Source: an uncultured Aureispira sp.
GTDB taxonomy: Bacteria; Bacteroidota; Bacteroidia; Chitinophagales; Saprospiraceae
Assembly: GCA_937942475.1 (NCBI GenBank)
Contig: CALDEP010000024.1
Coordinates: 1-42,774, forward strand
Length of the DNA stretch: 42,774 nt
Reading direction: 5' to 3'
Shown: piece after piece, positions 8,870 through 17,915 of the stretch
Layout of the letters: the number at the start of each line of letters is the position of its first letter
Position numbering within the stretch: the first letter of the stretch is position 1
Notes under the pieces: model-generated
Database searches by the model: none
What the model was told of the DNA's origin: nothing
Seen by the model: the letters and a program-made list of their open reading frames with translations, nothing else
Program-made: the position numbers and the translations under genes

Positions 8870-10237
8870 ATGAAAAAATTGCTACTAGTTCTTTTAATAC
8901 TTCCCCTTATTTTTTTCTTATTTAGTAGAGAAGATCGCAAACCCGTCGAAGAACCCAAAAAGCCAAATACTTTTTATTTAGGAGGGATTCAAATCAACGA
9001 AGCCACTAATGAAGGCTGGGTTAGTATGTTGCAACAGGCTAAAATGAATACAGTAGAGGTAACTGTTTATGCTAGACAGGGAGAGTGGGATAGTGATTCT
9101 TTGAGTTTTGCAGATGAAGATGCTGGTGTAATGGCTGAAATTAAGGCAGCAAAAGCTGCGGGACTACACGTGATTTTAATTTTAAGAGTTTCTTTAGATC
9201 ATGGATTTACACGTAATAGGTTTAAGTGGCATGGAATGGTTTTGCCGAAAAACGATAGCTTATTAAACCGTTGGTTCAATCGCTATCAAGTTTTTACAAA
9301 CAAATGGGCAACTATTGCTGCTGCTGAAAATGTAGATGTATTATCTATCGGTAGCGAAATGAATGCTTTAGTTTCTACTTTTGAGGTGAAGGAAATACCT
9401 TCTTTGTATGCTTATTATAATAATATTCCTGCTCAGAAAAAACATGAGTACCGAGCTTTAAAATATAAAAAGAAGCTAAAAGAGGAAGATTTGTGGCTTA
9501 GAGGATATGATAATTATAAAAGTTTAAAAGAATATATAAAAGATAGAATTAAATACAATCACGAGTGGGGACAACAGGCAACCTTTGCAGGGCAAGAAAA
9601 TAGATTGCAATTGATGAATGACAGACGTGCTTATGGACTTGAACGTTGGAGAAAATTAATAAAAGAGGTTCGTGGTATTTATAAAGGGCAAGTGACTTAT
9701 GCTGCCAATTTTGATAATTATCATGAAGTTGCTTTTTGGGAGGATTTAGATTTTATAGGTATCAATGCCTATTTTGCGCTTAGAGACCCAAATGAGACGA
9801 TTACCGATCCTCAAAAAATGAAACAAACGTTAGAAGAAGGTTGGCTAAGTGTGTTTGAACAGATCAACTCCTTTCGTGCTGAAAATAAATTGGAAGATAA
9901 GCCTATGATTTTTACAGAGTTGGGCTATATCAATCGAAAAAAGGTAACGATTGAACCTTGGACAGGCTTTGGTTTTTCGGTCATAGGTTCCAATCAGAAC
10001 GAGCGTTTGATTGTCTGGGATCGAGAGGAGGAAGATTGGGAAGAGCGCAAATTTGCGATTGACGCCTTGTACAAGGTTGTAAAAGAGCAGGAAATTAATT
10101 TGGAAGGAATTTTATATTGGAAATTAACCACACACGATTACCACTTGCCTTATGAACCATTTGCCTTACATTTAACCCCTAATGCAATCGATTCTTTGCA
10201 AACTAGTTTGGGACTATTTTCTACTTTGAATGATTAA
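8870..10237 (+). CDS. GH113-like glycoside hydrolase (TIM barrel), membrane-anchored
   Basis: 455 residues. The hydrophobic N-terminus (MKKLLLVLLILPLIFFLF) has no lipobox or clear cleavage site, so it may act as an uncleaved anchor. The rest reads as a TIM-barrel hydrolase of the GH113 type (beta-mannanase-like): GGIQI strand start, NTVEVTVYARQ, HVILILRV, the putative acid/base Glu163 in SIGSEMN, DFIGINAYF, and the putative nucleophile Glu350 in FTELGY. Spacing and order fit clan GH-A. Between about 175 and 245 there is a charged helical insertion (KKHEYRALKYKKKLKEED). Substrate is inferred from the family only. It ends 143 bases before a bidirectional terminator. Confidence 0.72.
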   Translation: MKKLLLVLLILPLIFFLFSREDRKPVEEPKKPNTFYLGGIQINEATNEGWVSMLQQAKMNTVEVTVYARQGEWDSDSLSFADEDAGVMAEIKAAKAAGLHVILILRVSLDHGFTRNRFKWHGMVLPKNDSLLNRWFNRYQVFTNKWATIAAAENVDVLSIGSEMNALVSTFEVKEIPSLYAYYNNIPAQKKHEYRALKYKKKLKEEDLWLRGYDNYKSLKEYIKDRIKYNHEWGQQATFAGQENRLQLMNDRRAYGLERWRKLIKEVRGIYKGQVTYAANFDNYHEVAFWEDLDFIGINAYFALRDPNETITDPQKMKQTLEEGWLSVFEQINSFRAENKLEDKPMIFTELGYINRKKVTIEPWTGFGFSVIGSNQNERLIVWDREEEDWEERKFAIDALYKVVKEQEINLEGILYWKLTTHDYHLPYEPFALHLTPNAIDSLQTSLGLFSTLND

Positions 10238-10380
10238 GGAATACCCTAATAGTTGGAATTGAAGCTTGAAGTATAAAATCAATAGCTTTCAAAGGGTTTA
10301 ACTTTAGACACAAGCTTAGTTCGCTTTCTATTGGATAGGCTATCCAATTTTTAGATAAAGAAGAACAGATATCATACAAC

Positions 10381-10416
10381 AAAAAAGGCTTTCTACGATG
10401 TAGAAAGCCTTTTTTG
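10381..10416. terminator. Bidirectional intrinsic terminator
   Basis: Near-perfect 16-bp stem AAAAAAGGCTTTCTAC / GTAGAAAGCCTTTTTT around GAT. It separates the convergent glycoside hydrolase (+) and the exported protein at 10439-11326 (-). Confidence 0.88.
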
Positions 10417-10438
10417 TATGTTATACCTTATATTTTTC

Positions 10439-11326
10439 TTAGTTCTTTTTAAGAACGTCAGGATATTTTTTTGCTTGAGCGTTTGCGTTGATCCAAGGCG
10501 GGATTGTATGTCCAGAGCCACCTATATAAGCAACTTCGCCACCTTCACTTACCGTAAATTTCCATTCATGGAATTTTTGGCATTGATTGACACAGTTACC
10601 AAATTTGACATTGTAATCAATTTCCCAACCGTCACCAGTACGAACGATATTAATATCATTACCATCGCCATAAGGAAGAATTTCCTCGATAGATCCAACA
10701 CCTTCACTAGTAAAGAATTTCATCATTAAAGCAGGCATATTCAGCGGCTCTCTTGATTGAAGGACTAGACCAGCACGTTCTTCATCTAAATAAACCATAC
10801 GAGTCATTACTAAATTGTATTCTCGAATTAAGTTATTAATAGAGACACTTCCTGTTGTATCTTCTCGTTTTTTAAGCGGTTCTACCCAAGGGGCATCGTG
10901 CTCAAATACAAGAATAATACTCTCCACATTCGGAATAGGGAAGGAACGAACATTGTATTTGCTAGAAATCGTATCAATCGCACCATAATCCGAAGTACGT
11001 ACAGCTACAAGCGCATTATAAATTGCTTGAACCAATTCTTCTGGAACACGAATTGTTTGTTTTGAAATACGTTGTTCTTTATTAATTAAACGCAAGGCTA
11101 GACGCGCAGCATCTTTTTTATAAATAACTTTCAAATATTTAGGTAATAAATTATCATTCACAAAAAACTCTGGTAAGTCTTTTAAGATAGTTAATTCTCC
11201 ACCCTTACTTTTGCTACGTTTACCTCTTCTACCACGTTGCGCATCAGCGTCATCGGCAGAAAATAAAAGTACAAGGGCAATTAAAGCTAAACATTTGGTA
11301 AACCTGAGTATAGTTCTTACAACCAT
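10439..11326 (-). CDS. Exported protein of unknown function with basic N-terminal patch
   Basis: 295 residues, family not recognised. A signal peptide runs to about residue 30 (ADDADAQ). The mature protein starts with a strongly basic run (RGRRGKRSKSKGG), then a mixed alpha/beta body with several strand-like phrases (ESIILVFEHDAPW, AGLVLQSREPLNM, WEIDYNVKFGNCVNQC, WKFTVSEGGEVAYIGGSG). A CxxxC (NCVNQC) near 255 may form a disulphide. The preserved order of strands near the C-terminus suggests a compact beta domain. It is followed by the terminator at 10381-10416. A -7-like box (CAAAAGTA, 11408-11415, minus strand) lies 82 bases upstream. Confidence 0.65.
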   Translation of the reverse strand: MVVRTILRFTKCLALIALVLLFSADDADAQRGRRGKRSKSKGGELTILKDLPEFFVNDNLLPKYLKVIYKKDAARLALRLINKEQRISKQTIRVPEELVQAIYNALVAVRTSDYGAIDTISSKYNVRSFPIPNVESIILVFEHDAPWVEPLKKREDTTGSVSINNLIREYNLVMTRMVYLDEERAGLVLQSREPLNMPALMMKFFTSEGVGSIEEILPYGDGNDINIVRTGDGWEIDYNVKFGNCVNQCQKFHEWKFTVSEGGEVAYIGGSGHTIPPWINANAQAKKYPDVLKKN

Positions 11327-11407
11327 AAAATTTTAGTTTTTAGTCCAATTATAGAATTTGTAAGATAAGATAATGCTTTGTAAAAGTAGTTATTTGATTC
11401 TTACCAT

Positions 11408-11415
11408 CAAAAGTA
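11408..11415 (-). promoter_or_regulatory. Possible -7 promoter element
   Basis: TACTTTTG on the minus strand fits TAnnTTTG, about 80 bases before the ATG at 11326. No good TTTG was found 19-21 bases upstream, so this is tentative. Confidence 0.25.
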
Positions 11416-11559
11416 AATAACAAGCAAATGCAATCTAACCTTATTTCGTCAAAAAAAGAAGAAGTTTAGGACAAAATTAACAAGATTATACTTAATCTAA
11501 CTTCTCTTAATCTTGGTAGAAAAAATAGGAAAGATAGTAAAAGATAACATAGTGTATAT

Positions 11560-12144
11560 CTATTGTACGTAATTTTTGTCAATTTGTTGTTGCAACTTCA
11601 ACGCTTTATTTTTGTGAGCAGCTGATGTTTGTGAACGCAAGATATTATTTAATCCTACTTTGGCTTGCTCTACGTTGTCTTCTTTAATCAAAGTTAATAC
11701 CAAATACCATTCAGCATCTTGTTTTATACTTTTTTTACCTTCTTTAATTATGGACTCTAATACTTTTTTTGCTTCAGATGGCTTATTATCAGCTAGGTAG
11801 GCTTTAGCTAAATAAAATTCAACTTCAGTTTTATTTTTTATTTTTATACTAGAAGCTAGGTAAGATTGGAATAAGTTAATTGCTTCTGGGTATTTTTTTT
11901 CGTTATAAAAAATAACTGCTTTCGTTCGAATCGCTATCTGCTTGTTTATTTCAAGATCATTAGGTGTTGTTGTCTTTTTTTCTTCAAAACCACGTCGATT
12001 TTCGAAGTTAAGAATTTTTTCAGTTGTAAAATTAGCTGCAAAAATTTCTTCAGCACTCATCTTTTGACTTAGGAATTGATATCCTAAAGGTACTAAAGAC
12101 AGAAGTACTATAGCAATAACAGCGTATTTAGAGAAATTAGTCAT
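11560..12144 (-). CDS. Small membrane-anchored TPR-like protein
   Basis: 194 residues. One N-terminal transmembrane segment (about 8-25, YAVIAIVLLSLVPLGYQFL) is followed by helical repeats of TPR type: AVIFYNEKKYPEAINLFQSYL, EVEFYLAKAYLADNKPSEAKKVLESII, AEWYLVLTLIKEDNVEQAKVGLNNIL. The repeated A-x-x-Y / A-x-x-x-L spacing supports about three TPR units, which bind partner proteins. A periplasmic location is likely. The gene stands 233 bases upstream of the exported unknown protein on the same strand and is preceded by a hairpin at 12212-12233. No partner can be named. Confidence 0.7.
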   Translation of the reverse strand: MTNFSKYAVIAIVLLSLVPLGYQFLSQKMSAEEIFAANFTTEKILNFENRRGFEEKKTTTPNDLEINKQIAIRTKAVIFYNEKKYPEAINLFQSYLASSIKIKNKTEVEFYLAKAYLADNKPSEAKKVLESIIKEGKKSIKQDAEWYLVLTLIKEDNVEQAKVGLNNILRSQTSAAHKNKALKLQQQIDKNYVQ

Positions 12145-12211
12145 TTTGGAGTATTTCTATGGTGTATGAGTTAAAGTTGGAACCTGTTTAGATTTTAGTC
12201 TTTTACTTTTT

Positions 12212-12233
12212 CTTGAAACATTTCTGTTTCAAG
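12212..12233. promoter_or_regulatory. Perfect hairpin in the leader of the TPR gene
   Basis: CTTGAAACA-TTTC-TGTTTCAAG: a 9-bp perfect stem with a 4-base loop, 68 bases upstream of the ATG at 12144. It could be an operator dyad or a leader hairpin. It is not followed by a T-run on the minus strand, so a terminator is unlikely for that direction. Confidence 0.35.
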
Positions 12234-12835
12234 TATTTTAAATCCCTATATAAATGTAAAATATACTTGCACCTCTTTTTTGTGTTACATCAAGACGAAA
12301 TTTGTACTCTAATATTCTTAGGCTCATTTTTTGATAATAGACGTGAAGAACATTGATTAAAGAGTTAAATTTTATAAGGAGGTAACATTTTTATCAAAAT
12401 TGAAATGAGTTTTATTTTAAATATATATTATATATATGAAAACTAGTTGATTGTTTGTTAAACTTGTAACCTATGTATGCACAAACAGATGGAATTGTTA
12501 CCTCAATCTAAATGATATAAATAACTAATTATCATCTTATTGTTTTATAGCATAAAAGTACAAGGCAAATTATAAGCAAAATATATGGTTTTGAAACCCC
12601 AAAATGCTCAAAGAAAAATATGACTTTGATAGGTGCAGCATGAGAATAGGGACTTAATTTGCTGATTATCATAGGAAATAAAGACCATGAAGTAATAATA
12701 TAATAAGTAAGTTGGGGGTATTTGTGTAGATTTATATCAGATGGAATTCTTTAAAAATTAAATTCCAAATTTAATGTCTTATGGCATAAATATAAACAAC
12801 ATATTACAAAGTTATGAAATTCTTTTTTGAACCAA

Positions 12836-12871
12836 GGTTTATTTGTGCCATAGAAGGGTTTATTTGTGCCA
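12836..12871. repeat. Two 15-bp direct repeats at 21-bp period
   Basis: GGTTTATTTGTGCCA occurs at 12836-12850 and 12857-12871, exactly 21 bases apart (two helical turns). A related inverted sequence (TGGCATAAATA) occurs near 12781-12791. The spacing fits two protein-binding sites on the same face of the helix. Confidence 0.55.
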
Positions 12872-13133
12872 AAATATGAATTTTAACAAGATTTTAAAGG
12901 CATTAGAGCTGTTTTAGCTTAAAAGGAAGAATAAAATTATTATAAATCTAATGTAGCTATTTGAATCTCGAATTTTTCATTTCTTTTTATGCTGTAAATA
13001 TAAAATCCTTTGTTACTTTTGGTGTCAGATGAAATAAGAAAAATTAGATCCTACTACTTTTGAATTAGAGATATCAAGCTTAAATAGATACAAACCAAAG
13101 AATAGGATTGTATCAAATATAGCCTGTTTTTAT

Positions 13134-13400
13134 AATGTAACTGATGTTACGCAAGACACACAATTAGGTTGATAAAAAAGCAAAATTTAGGTATCAATTT
13201 GTTCTTAATGCTGAATGCTGAATTTTTAATGTTAAATGCTATATAGCAATAATGAACATTAAAAATTCAGCATTAAGAATTCAACATTAAAACAGTGCTT
13301 AAATAAGCAAGGATCAATTTTAGCAGCAACATAAAAAATTTATTCGCAGGCTCATGAGAGAGTTCTTGCGTAACATCAGATGTAAGTATTGATCAACTAA
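13134..13400. repeat. MITE-like inverted-repeat element with 15-bp perfect termini
   Basis: TGATGTTACGCAAGA (13142-13156) is exactly inverted at 13364-13378. A central hairpin pairs 13202-13233 with 13255-13279; the left arm carries an extra 7-base GCTGAAT unit. The loop contains the palindrome TGCTATATAGCA. No coding capacity. The right half recurs in diverged form at 35611-35745. The right end lies only about 25-45 bases from the ppk start. Confidence 0.75.
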
Positions 13401-13423
13401 ATGATTGGAAAATAATAATATTT

Positions 13424-15481
13424 ATGTTTAAGAAAAAAGACATTCCCTTTATACATAGAGACATTAGTTGGCTTTCATTTAACTATAGAGTTCTTCAAGA
13501 GGCAAAAGATCCAGGGGTACCTTTATTTGAAAGAATTAAATTTTTAGGAATTTACTCTTCTAACTTGGACGAGTTTTTTCGAGTTCGAGTGGCGGCTATA
13601 AAAGCCTTGATTCGTTTGGGCAAAAAGACCAAAAGTCAAATGGATTTTTCTCCTGAATTGATTTTAAAACGAATTCGCCAAATTGTAACAGAGCAACAAG
13701 AGGAATTTGACCGTATTTACAAAGAAGAAATTTTGCCAGCATTAGGCAAGCAAAATATCTTCATCCTTCGCCCCCAAGATTTGAATTCTTACCATCATTT
13801 ATTTTTAGATCGTTTGTTTGAAGAAAAACTCATTCAACATCTTCAACCTATCTTATTGGTTAAGAATAAAATTCGAACATTTTTGCCTAGTAATGCCATT
13901 TATCTAGCCGTTCGTTTAAAAACAGCAGGGCACATTAATCGTTATGCTGTTGTAAAAATTCCTTCCGATGAATTTCCTAGATTTGTAGAGCTTCCAAGTC
14001 GAGATTCGGAGCGCAAAGAAATCATGATTTTAGATGATGTTGTGCGCTATTGTTTGCCGCATTTATTTCCTGGTTATCACATTCGAGATGCTTTTTCGAT
14101 TAAAATGACTAGAGATGCCGATATTTATATAGAGGACGAATATACCGGCAACCTAATTGAAAAAATTAGAAAAGGAATTGCAAAACGAAGAATAGGAAGA
14201 GGGACTCGATTTGTCTACGATCGTAGAATGACGAAGAGAACCTTAAATTTTTTGACAGGAGCGCTACAGGTAAAAGAAGGCGATTTGCAGGCTGAAGGAA
14301 GGTATCATAATAATTACGATTTCTTTAAGTTTCCTAATTTTGATATCAAGGAGTTACAAGATATTCCATTGCCTCCATTGAGTCATATTGATTTGCACAA
14401 TCAGCCAAAGTTATTTCCTGTTATTGATAAAAAGGATCACTTATTGCACTTTCCTTATCAAAAATACGAATATGTTATTCGTTTGCTAGAACAAGCGGCA
14501 TTAGATCCAGAGGTGACGGATATAAAGATTGCACAATATCGAGTTGCTAAAGATTCTCGTATTGTTGCTGCTTTGCGTTTTGCGATTCAAGAAGGTAAAA
14601 ACGTAATGGTTTTTATGGAAGTAAAAGCTCGGTTTGATGAGGAAGCGAACTTGTATTGGGCAGAGCGTTTGGAAGCTTGGGGAGCTAAGGTGATGTATAG
14701 TTTGCCTGATTTAAAAGTACATGCTAAGCTGTTGTTAATTACCAGAAAATCTAAAAAGTATGCCTACATGGGTACTGGTAATTTTAATGAAGATACCTCT
14801 AAAATTTATAGCGATTTTGGATTTATGACGGCTGACAAGCGATTGACAAAAGAAGTGGAATTAATTTTTGACTTTTTAGAATATAAAAAACGTCCCGAAA
14901 AAACGTTTAAGCATCTTTTGGTTGGTCAATTTAGAATGCGTCGGAATATATACGGGCTTATTGAACAAGAAATAAAGCATGCCAAAGCGGGTAAAAAGGC
15001 TGAAATTACCTTGAAACTAAATAGTATTCAAGATTCTAGAATGATCGCTAGATTGTATGAGGCTAGTAATGCTGGAGTGAAAATCAAAATGATTATTAGA
15101 GGGATTTGTAGCGTAGTGCCCAATCAAAGTGGTTTTAGTGAGAATATAAAAATTATTAGTATTGTAGATCGCTTTTTAGAACATACTAGAATCTATCGTT
15201 TTTACAATGGCGGAGATGAGAAAATATACCTTTCCTCGGCAGATTGGATGACTCGAAATTTGTTTTATAGAATAGAGTGTGCTTTTCCTATTTATGCGAA
15301 AGATTTGAAACAAGAAATTAACGACTTTTTGAATATACAATTCAAAGACAATGTCAAGGCTAGAATCATTGATGGAAAACAAAAAAATGAGTACAAACAC
15401 AATGATTCGTCTCCCAAAAGGTCACAACATCAAATGTATGAGTATTATCAAGACAAATTATTACGGAAATCAGATAAATAG
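13424..15481 (+). CDS. ppk1: Polyphosphate kinase 1
   Basis: 685 residues, the usual length of PPK1. It reversibly transfers the gamma-phosphate of ATP to polyphosphate, a phosphate and energy store used in stress responses. Signatures: N-terminal RDISWLSFNYRVLQEA and YSSNLDEFFRVRVA, the head region with RYAVVKIP, then the two phospholipase-D-like catalytic domains. The phosphorylated histidine is expected at His433 in DLKVHAKLLLI, with His587 in EHTRIYRF as the second conserved histidine; GTGNFNEDTS and SSADWMTRN are also present. The last 25 or so residues are a polar, species-specific tail. Its promoter region is occupied by the repeat element at 13134-13400, which may affect expression. 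hemE follows after 130 bases. Confidence 0.96.
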   Translation: MFKKKDIPFIHRDISWLSFNYRVLQEAKDPGVPLFERIKFLGIYSSNLDEFFRVRVAAIKALIRLGKKTKSQMDFSPELILKRIRQIVTEQQEEFDRIYKEEILPALGKQNIFILRPQDLNSYHHLFLDRLFEEKLIQHLQPILLVKNKIRTFLPSNAIYLAVRLKTAGHINRYAVVKIPSDEFPRFVELPSRDSERKEIMILDDVVRYCLPHLFPGYHIRDAFSIKMTRDADIYIEDEYTGNLIEKIRKGIAKRRIGRGTRFVYDRRMTKRTLNFLTGALQVKEGDLQAEGRYHNNYDFFKFPNFDIKELQDIPLPPLSHIDLHNQPKLFPVIDKKDHLLHFPYQKYEYVIRLLEQAALDPEVTDIKIAQYRVAKDSRIVAALRFAIQEGKNVMVFMEVKARFDEEANLYWAERLEAWGAKVMYSLPDLKVHAKLLLITRKSKKYAYMGTGNFNEDTSKIYSDFGFMTADKRLTKEVELIFDFLEYKKRPEKTFKHLLVGQFRMRRNIYGLIEQEIKHAKAGKKAEITLKLNSIQDSRMIARLYEASNAGVKIKMIIRGICSVVPNQSGFSENIKIISIVDRFLEHTRIYRFYNGGDEKIYLSSADWMTRNLFYRIECAFPIYAKDLKQEINDFLNIQFKDNVKARIIDGKQKNEYKHNDSSPKRSQHQMYEYYQDKLLRKSDK

Positions 15482-15611
15482 AACCGTGTAATTTCCTAAC
15501 TTGCGAGGTATTTTATGTATTGACAGTAGAATCCAATAATAACAAGATGGTATAGAGTCGTTAGAAGCCGTATTTTAAGGCTTATCTGTACCCAAAATAT
15601 AAACAATCAGC

Positions 15612-16667
15612 ATGTTAAAAAACGATTTATTTTTAAGAGCAGCAAGAGGAGAACAAACAGAACGAGCACCTGTATGGTTGATGCGCCAAGCAGGACGTAT
15701 TTTGCCTCAATATAGAGCCTTACGAGCGAGTTTGTCTGGGTTTAAGGAATTGGTTGAAACGCCAGAGTTGGCTTGTGAAGTAACGATACAACCTGTAGAT
15801 GAATTGGGCGTAGATGCTGCCATTATTTTTTCAGATATTCTAGTGATTCCAGAAGCAATGGGATTGCCTTATGAAATGATTCCAGGCAAAGGTCCTTTCT
15901 TTCCAAAAACAATTACTTCAGAAGCAGATATAAATGCCTTAATTGAGGGCGATGTAGCGGCCTCTTCTTTGGGCTATGTGTACGATGCATTAAAATTGAC
16001 TAAAAAAGAACTCAATGGTCGAGTTCCTTTGATTGGTTTTGCTGGAGCGCCTTTTACCATTTTTTGTTATATGTTAGAAGGGCAGGGGAGTAAGACCTTT
16101 TCTAAGGCGAAAAAATTGATGTATCAGAACCCTGAATTAGCGCATCGTTTGTTGGATAAAATTACAACTTCTACGATTGCTTATTTGAGAGAGCAGGTTA
16201 AATCTGGAGCGGACTTAATTCAGGTATTTGACTCTTGGGCTGCTGTTTTGACACCAGATAGTTTTAGAACATTCTCTCTACCTTATCTAAAACGAATTGC
16301 AGAGGCGATTGAAATCGTTCCTGTAACCTTGTTTGCCAAAGGAGCTTGGCATTCTTTGTCTGATATTTCAAACGCAGGCTGTGATGTTGTTGGTTTGGGT
16401 TGGTTACAAACGCCAAAAGATGTTCGTGCTTTGCTAGGCAAGAAGCAGGTTGTTCAAGGAAATTTAGATCCTTGTGCTTTGTATGCGGATGGCAAAACCA
16501 TTCAATCTATGACGCAGACAATGTTGCGCGCTTATGGACCGCATCACATTGCCAATTTGGGGCATGGTGTTTATCCTGATACGCCTTTGGACGGTGTCAA
16601 AATGTTTGTTGATACTGTTAAGTCATTTGACTATGCGTCTAATCTAGAATTAGAATTGGAGCTATAA
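15612..16667 (+). CDS. hemE: Uroporphyrinogen decarboxylase
   Basis: 351 residues, normal for HemE. It removes four acetate carboxyls from uroporphyrinogen III to give coproporphyrinogen III in cytoplasmic haem synthesis. Seen directly: the N-terminal signature [12 protein letters not shown] (18-29) with substrate-binding arginines 25 and 29, the [12 protein letters not shown] segment carrying the conserved aspartate, the GFAGAPFT signature, and FDSWAAVL. The C-terminus ends in a run of Glu-Leu dipeptides (ELELEL), an addition without known role. It lies on the same strand as ppk, 130 bases downstream; a small AAGCC/GGCTT dyad sits in the gap. No other haem gene is nearby. Confidence 0.97.
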   Translation: MLKNDLFLRAARGEQTERAPVWLMRQAGRILPQYRALRASLSGFKELVETPELACEVTIQPVDELGVDAAIIFSDILVIPEAMGLPYEMIPGKGPFFPKTITSEADINALIEGDVAASSLGYVYDALKLTKKELNGRVPLIGFAGAPFTIFCYMLEGQGSKTFSKAKKLMYQNPELAHRLLDKITTSTIAYLREQVKSGADLIQVFDSWAAVLTPDSFRTFSLPYLKRIAEAIEIVPVTLFAKGAWHSLSDISNAGCDVVGLGWLQTPKDVRALLGKKQVVQGNLDPCALYADGKTIQSMTQTMLRAYGPHHIANLGHGVYPDTPLDGVKMFVDTVKSFDYASNLELELEL

Positions 16668-16679
16668 TAATACAATATT

Positions 16680-16880
16680 CCATGCCATTTTTTAGCTTTT
16701 TATTTAAGTACTAAAAAATCATTACTCCGTTGAAAAATCGTATTAGTTTGATTATCAGCAGGATATACTTTTGTTAATTGAAACACTAAAAAGCTGATAA
16801 TCAAACTAATGCAAGATGCTTTTTTATGTTTTTCATAGAAAAACTAAAAAATCAACGGAGTATTAAAAAAATGGTATGGG
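16680..16880. repeat. Nested triple inverted-repeat element
   Basis: Three concentric arm pairs: CCATGCCATTTTTT (16680-16693) with 16867-16880 (one mismatch); TACTCCGTTGA (about 16723-16733) with its inverse near 16853-16863; and a perfect 18-bp pair ATTAGTTTGATTATCAGC (16742-16759) with 16793-16810. It has no coding capacity and fills almost the whole gap between hemE and the next gene. Fragments of the inner arm occur at 2316-2346 and 17866-17880. Confidence 0.75.
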
Positions 16881-16903
16881 CTACTAAATAGATCTATAGT
16901 AGA

Positions 16904-17791
16904 ATGGGATTTTTTTTGAAAATGAAAGCATGGTTTTCACCTAAAGAACAGACACCACTTCCCAAAGAAGTGGTGCTAGAGGTGGTGGAGGAAAAGTCGT
17001 CTGTTGCAGCACTTGCTGTAGAAGAAAAAAAGCCCTTGTCAGAAGAAGAACAGCAGTTTGCCCAAATCAAACAATTAATTGCTAGTGACGATATGAGTAA
17101 TCATGAATTAGCAGCCATGTTTATGTTGGGGTTGGGGGCTCAATGGGACGATGAGATGTATGGTTTGATTGGTCAGTCAGCAGAGAAGATGACTTTTTGG
17201 GCAGAAAAAGAGGATAATGAAGATTTTCTAACTCATTTTGATAAATTGGTGATTACACCAAGGTTTTTTGGGCAGTACAGCGAAATTGCCACCTTTGCAG
17301 CGGTCTTAACCAAGTTTAGAGGTATAGAAGAGTTGCAATGGAAAGCAAAACATTATTGGAATCAACATCCTGTATTGATTGCTGCTAGTGAGTTGCCGAA
17401 TTTAAAACGACTATACGTTGAGGATTGTCGAATGAATTTTTTACCTGAAAGTTTGACCAAAGCCGCAAAATTAGAAGAGTTATACCTATCAAATAATAAA
17501 TTAACGGAAATGCCTGCTGATTTGGGGCAGTTAGCGAACTTGCGTATCTTGGATTTAACCTCGAACGAATTGCAAAAATGCCCTCGCTCTGTTTGTGATA
17601 TTAAGCGGTTGGAAGTTTTGAAATTACAACACAATCCAATGCTTGATATAGAACCTAGAATGTTGGGGCGATTGTATCGGCTAAGAGATTTGGAATTGCC
17701 GGAGGTGGTGGCGAAGTTTAATTTAGATAATTTGAAAGATTGGTTGCCAGATGTCGATTTTGATAAGCCTTATTGGAAGTTTGATGCTTAA
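16904..17791 (+). CDS. Leucine-rich-repeat protein
   Basis: 295 residues, probably cytoplasmic (no signal peptide). An ATG at 16922 would give a version six residues shorter. The N-terminal 50 residues are acidic and low-complexity. A helical middle (about 50-150) is unrecognised. Residues about 160-265 contain four LRRs with LxxLxLxxNxL spacing: LPNLKRLYVEDCRMNFLP, AKLEELYLSNNKLTEMP, ANLRILDLTSNELQKCP, KRLEVLKLQHNPMLDIEP. LRR surfaces bind proteins. The gene is monocistronic in appearance, lying between the inverted-repeat element and a TlpA-like gene 124 bases downstream. Function unknown. Confidence 0.8.
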   Translation: MGFFLKMKAWFSPKEQTPLPKEVVLEVVEEKSSVAALAVEEKKPLSEEEQQFAQIKQLIASDDMSNHELAAMFMLGLGAQWDDEMYGLIGQSAEKMTFWAEKEDNEDFLTHFDKLVITPRFFGQYSEIATFAAVLTKFRGIEELQWKAKHYWNQHPVLIAASELPNLKRLYVEDCRMNFLPESLTKAAKLEELYLSNNKLTEMPADLGQLANLRILDLTSNELQKCPRSVCDIKRLEVLKLQHNPMLDIEPRMLGRLYRLRDLELPEVVAKFNLDNLKDWLPDVDFDKPYWKFDA

Positions 17792-17865
17792 TCGAAGACC
17801 TTTGTTGATTTCTTAGTTTTTTGCAAGAAAAATAACGTAATATCTTATATTAGATGGATGTTTTT

Positions 17866-17880
17866 GACAATCAAATTAAT
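17866..17880. repeat. Fragment of the nested inverted-repeat element
   Basis: GACAATCAAATTAAT resembles the right inner arm GATAATCAAACTAAT at 16795-16809. Short, so chance is possible. Confidence 0.25.
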
Positions 17881-17915
17881 ACAGTCTGTAAACGAAGTGT
17901 TTTAATAATAATGTT

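Larger units (their letters stand above)
12145..13423. other. Longest gene-free stretch (1.28 kb)
   Basis: AT-rich with no open frame of useful length on either strand and no tRNA-like T-loop motif. It holds a 9-bp hairpin (12212-12233), a 21-bp-period direct repeat (12836-12871) with an inverted relative near 12780-12794, and a complete inverted-repeat element (13134-13400) ending just before ppk. An unannotated non-coding RNA is possible but nothing in the sequence proves it. Confidence 0.6.

Noticed and set aside
10418-10729. Plus-strand frame of about 100 codons over the exported unknown gene
   Set aside because: Antisense to a coherent secreted protein and starts inside the terminator; no family features.
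12379-12504. Inverted GAGGTAACA pair 117 bases apart in the long gap
   Set aside because: Nine-base arms at this distance are expected by chance in a region of this length and composition.
16760-16792. TACTTTTG in the loop of the nested inverted repeat as a promoter
   Set aside because: The nearest TTTG is only 15 bases upstream, shorter than the 19-21 usual for this phylum.
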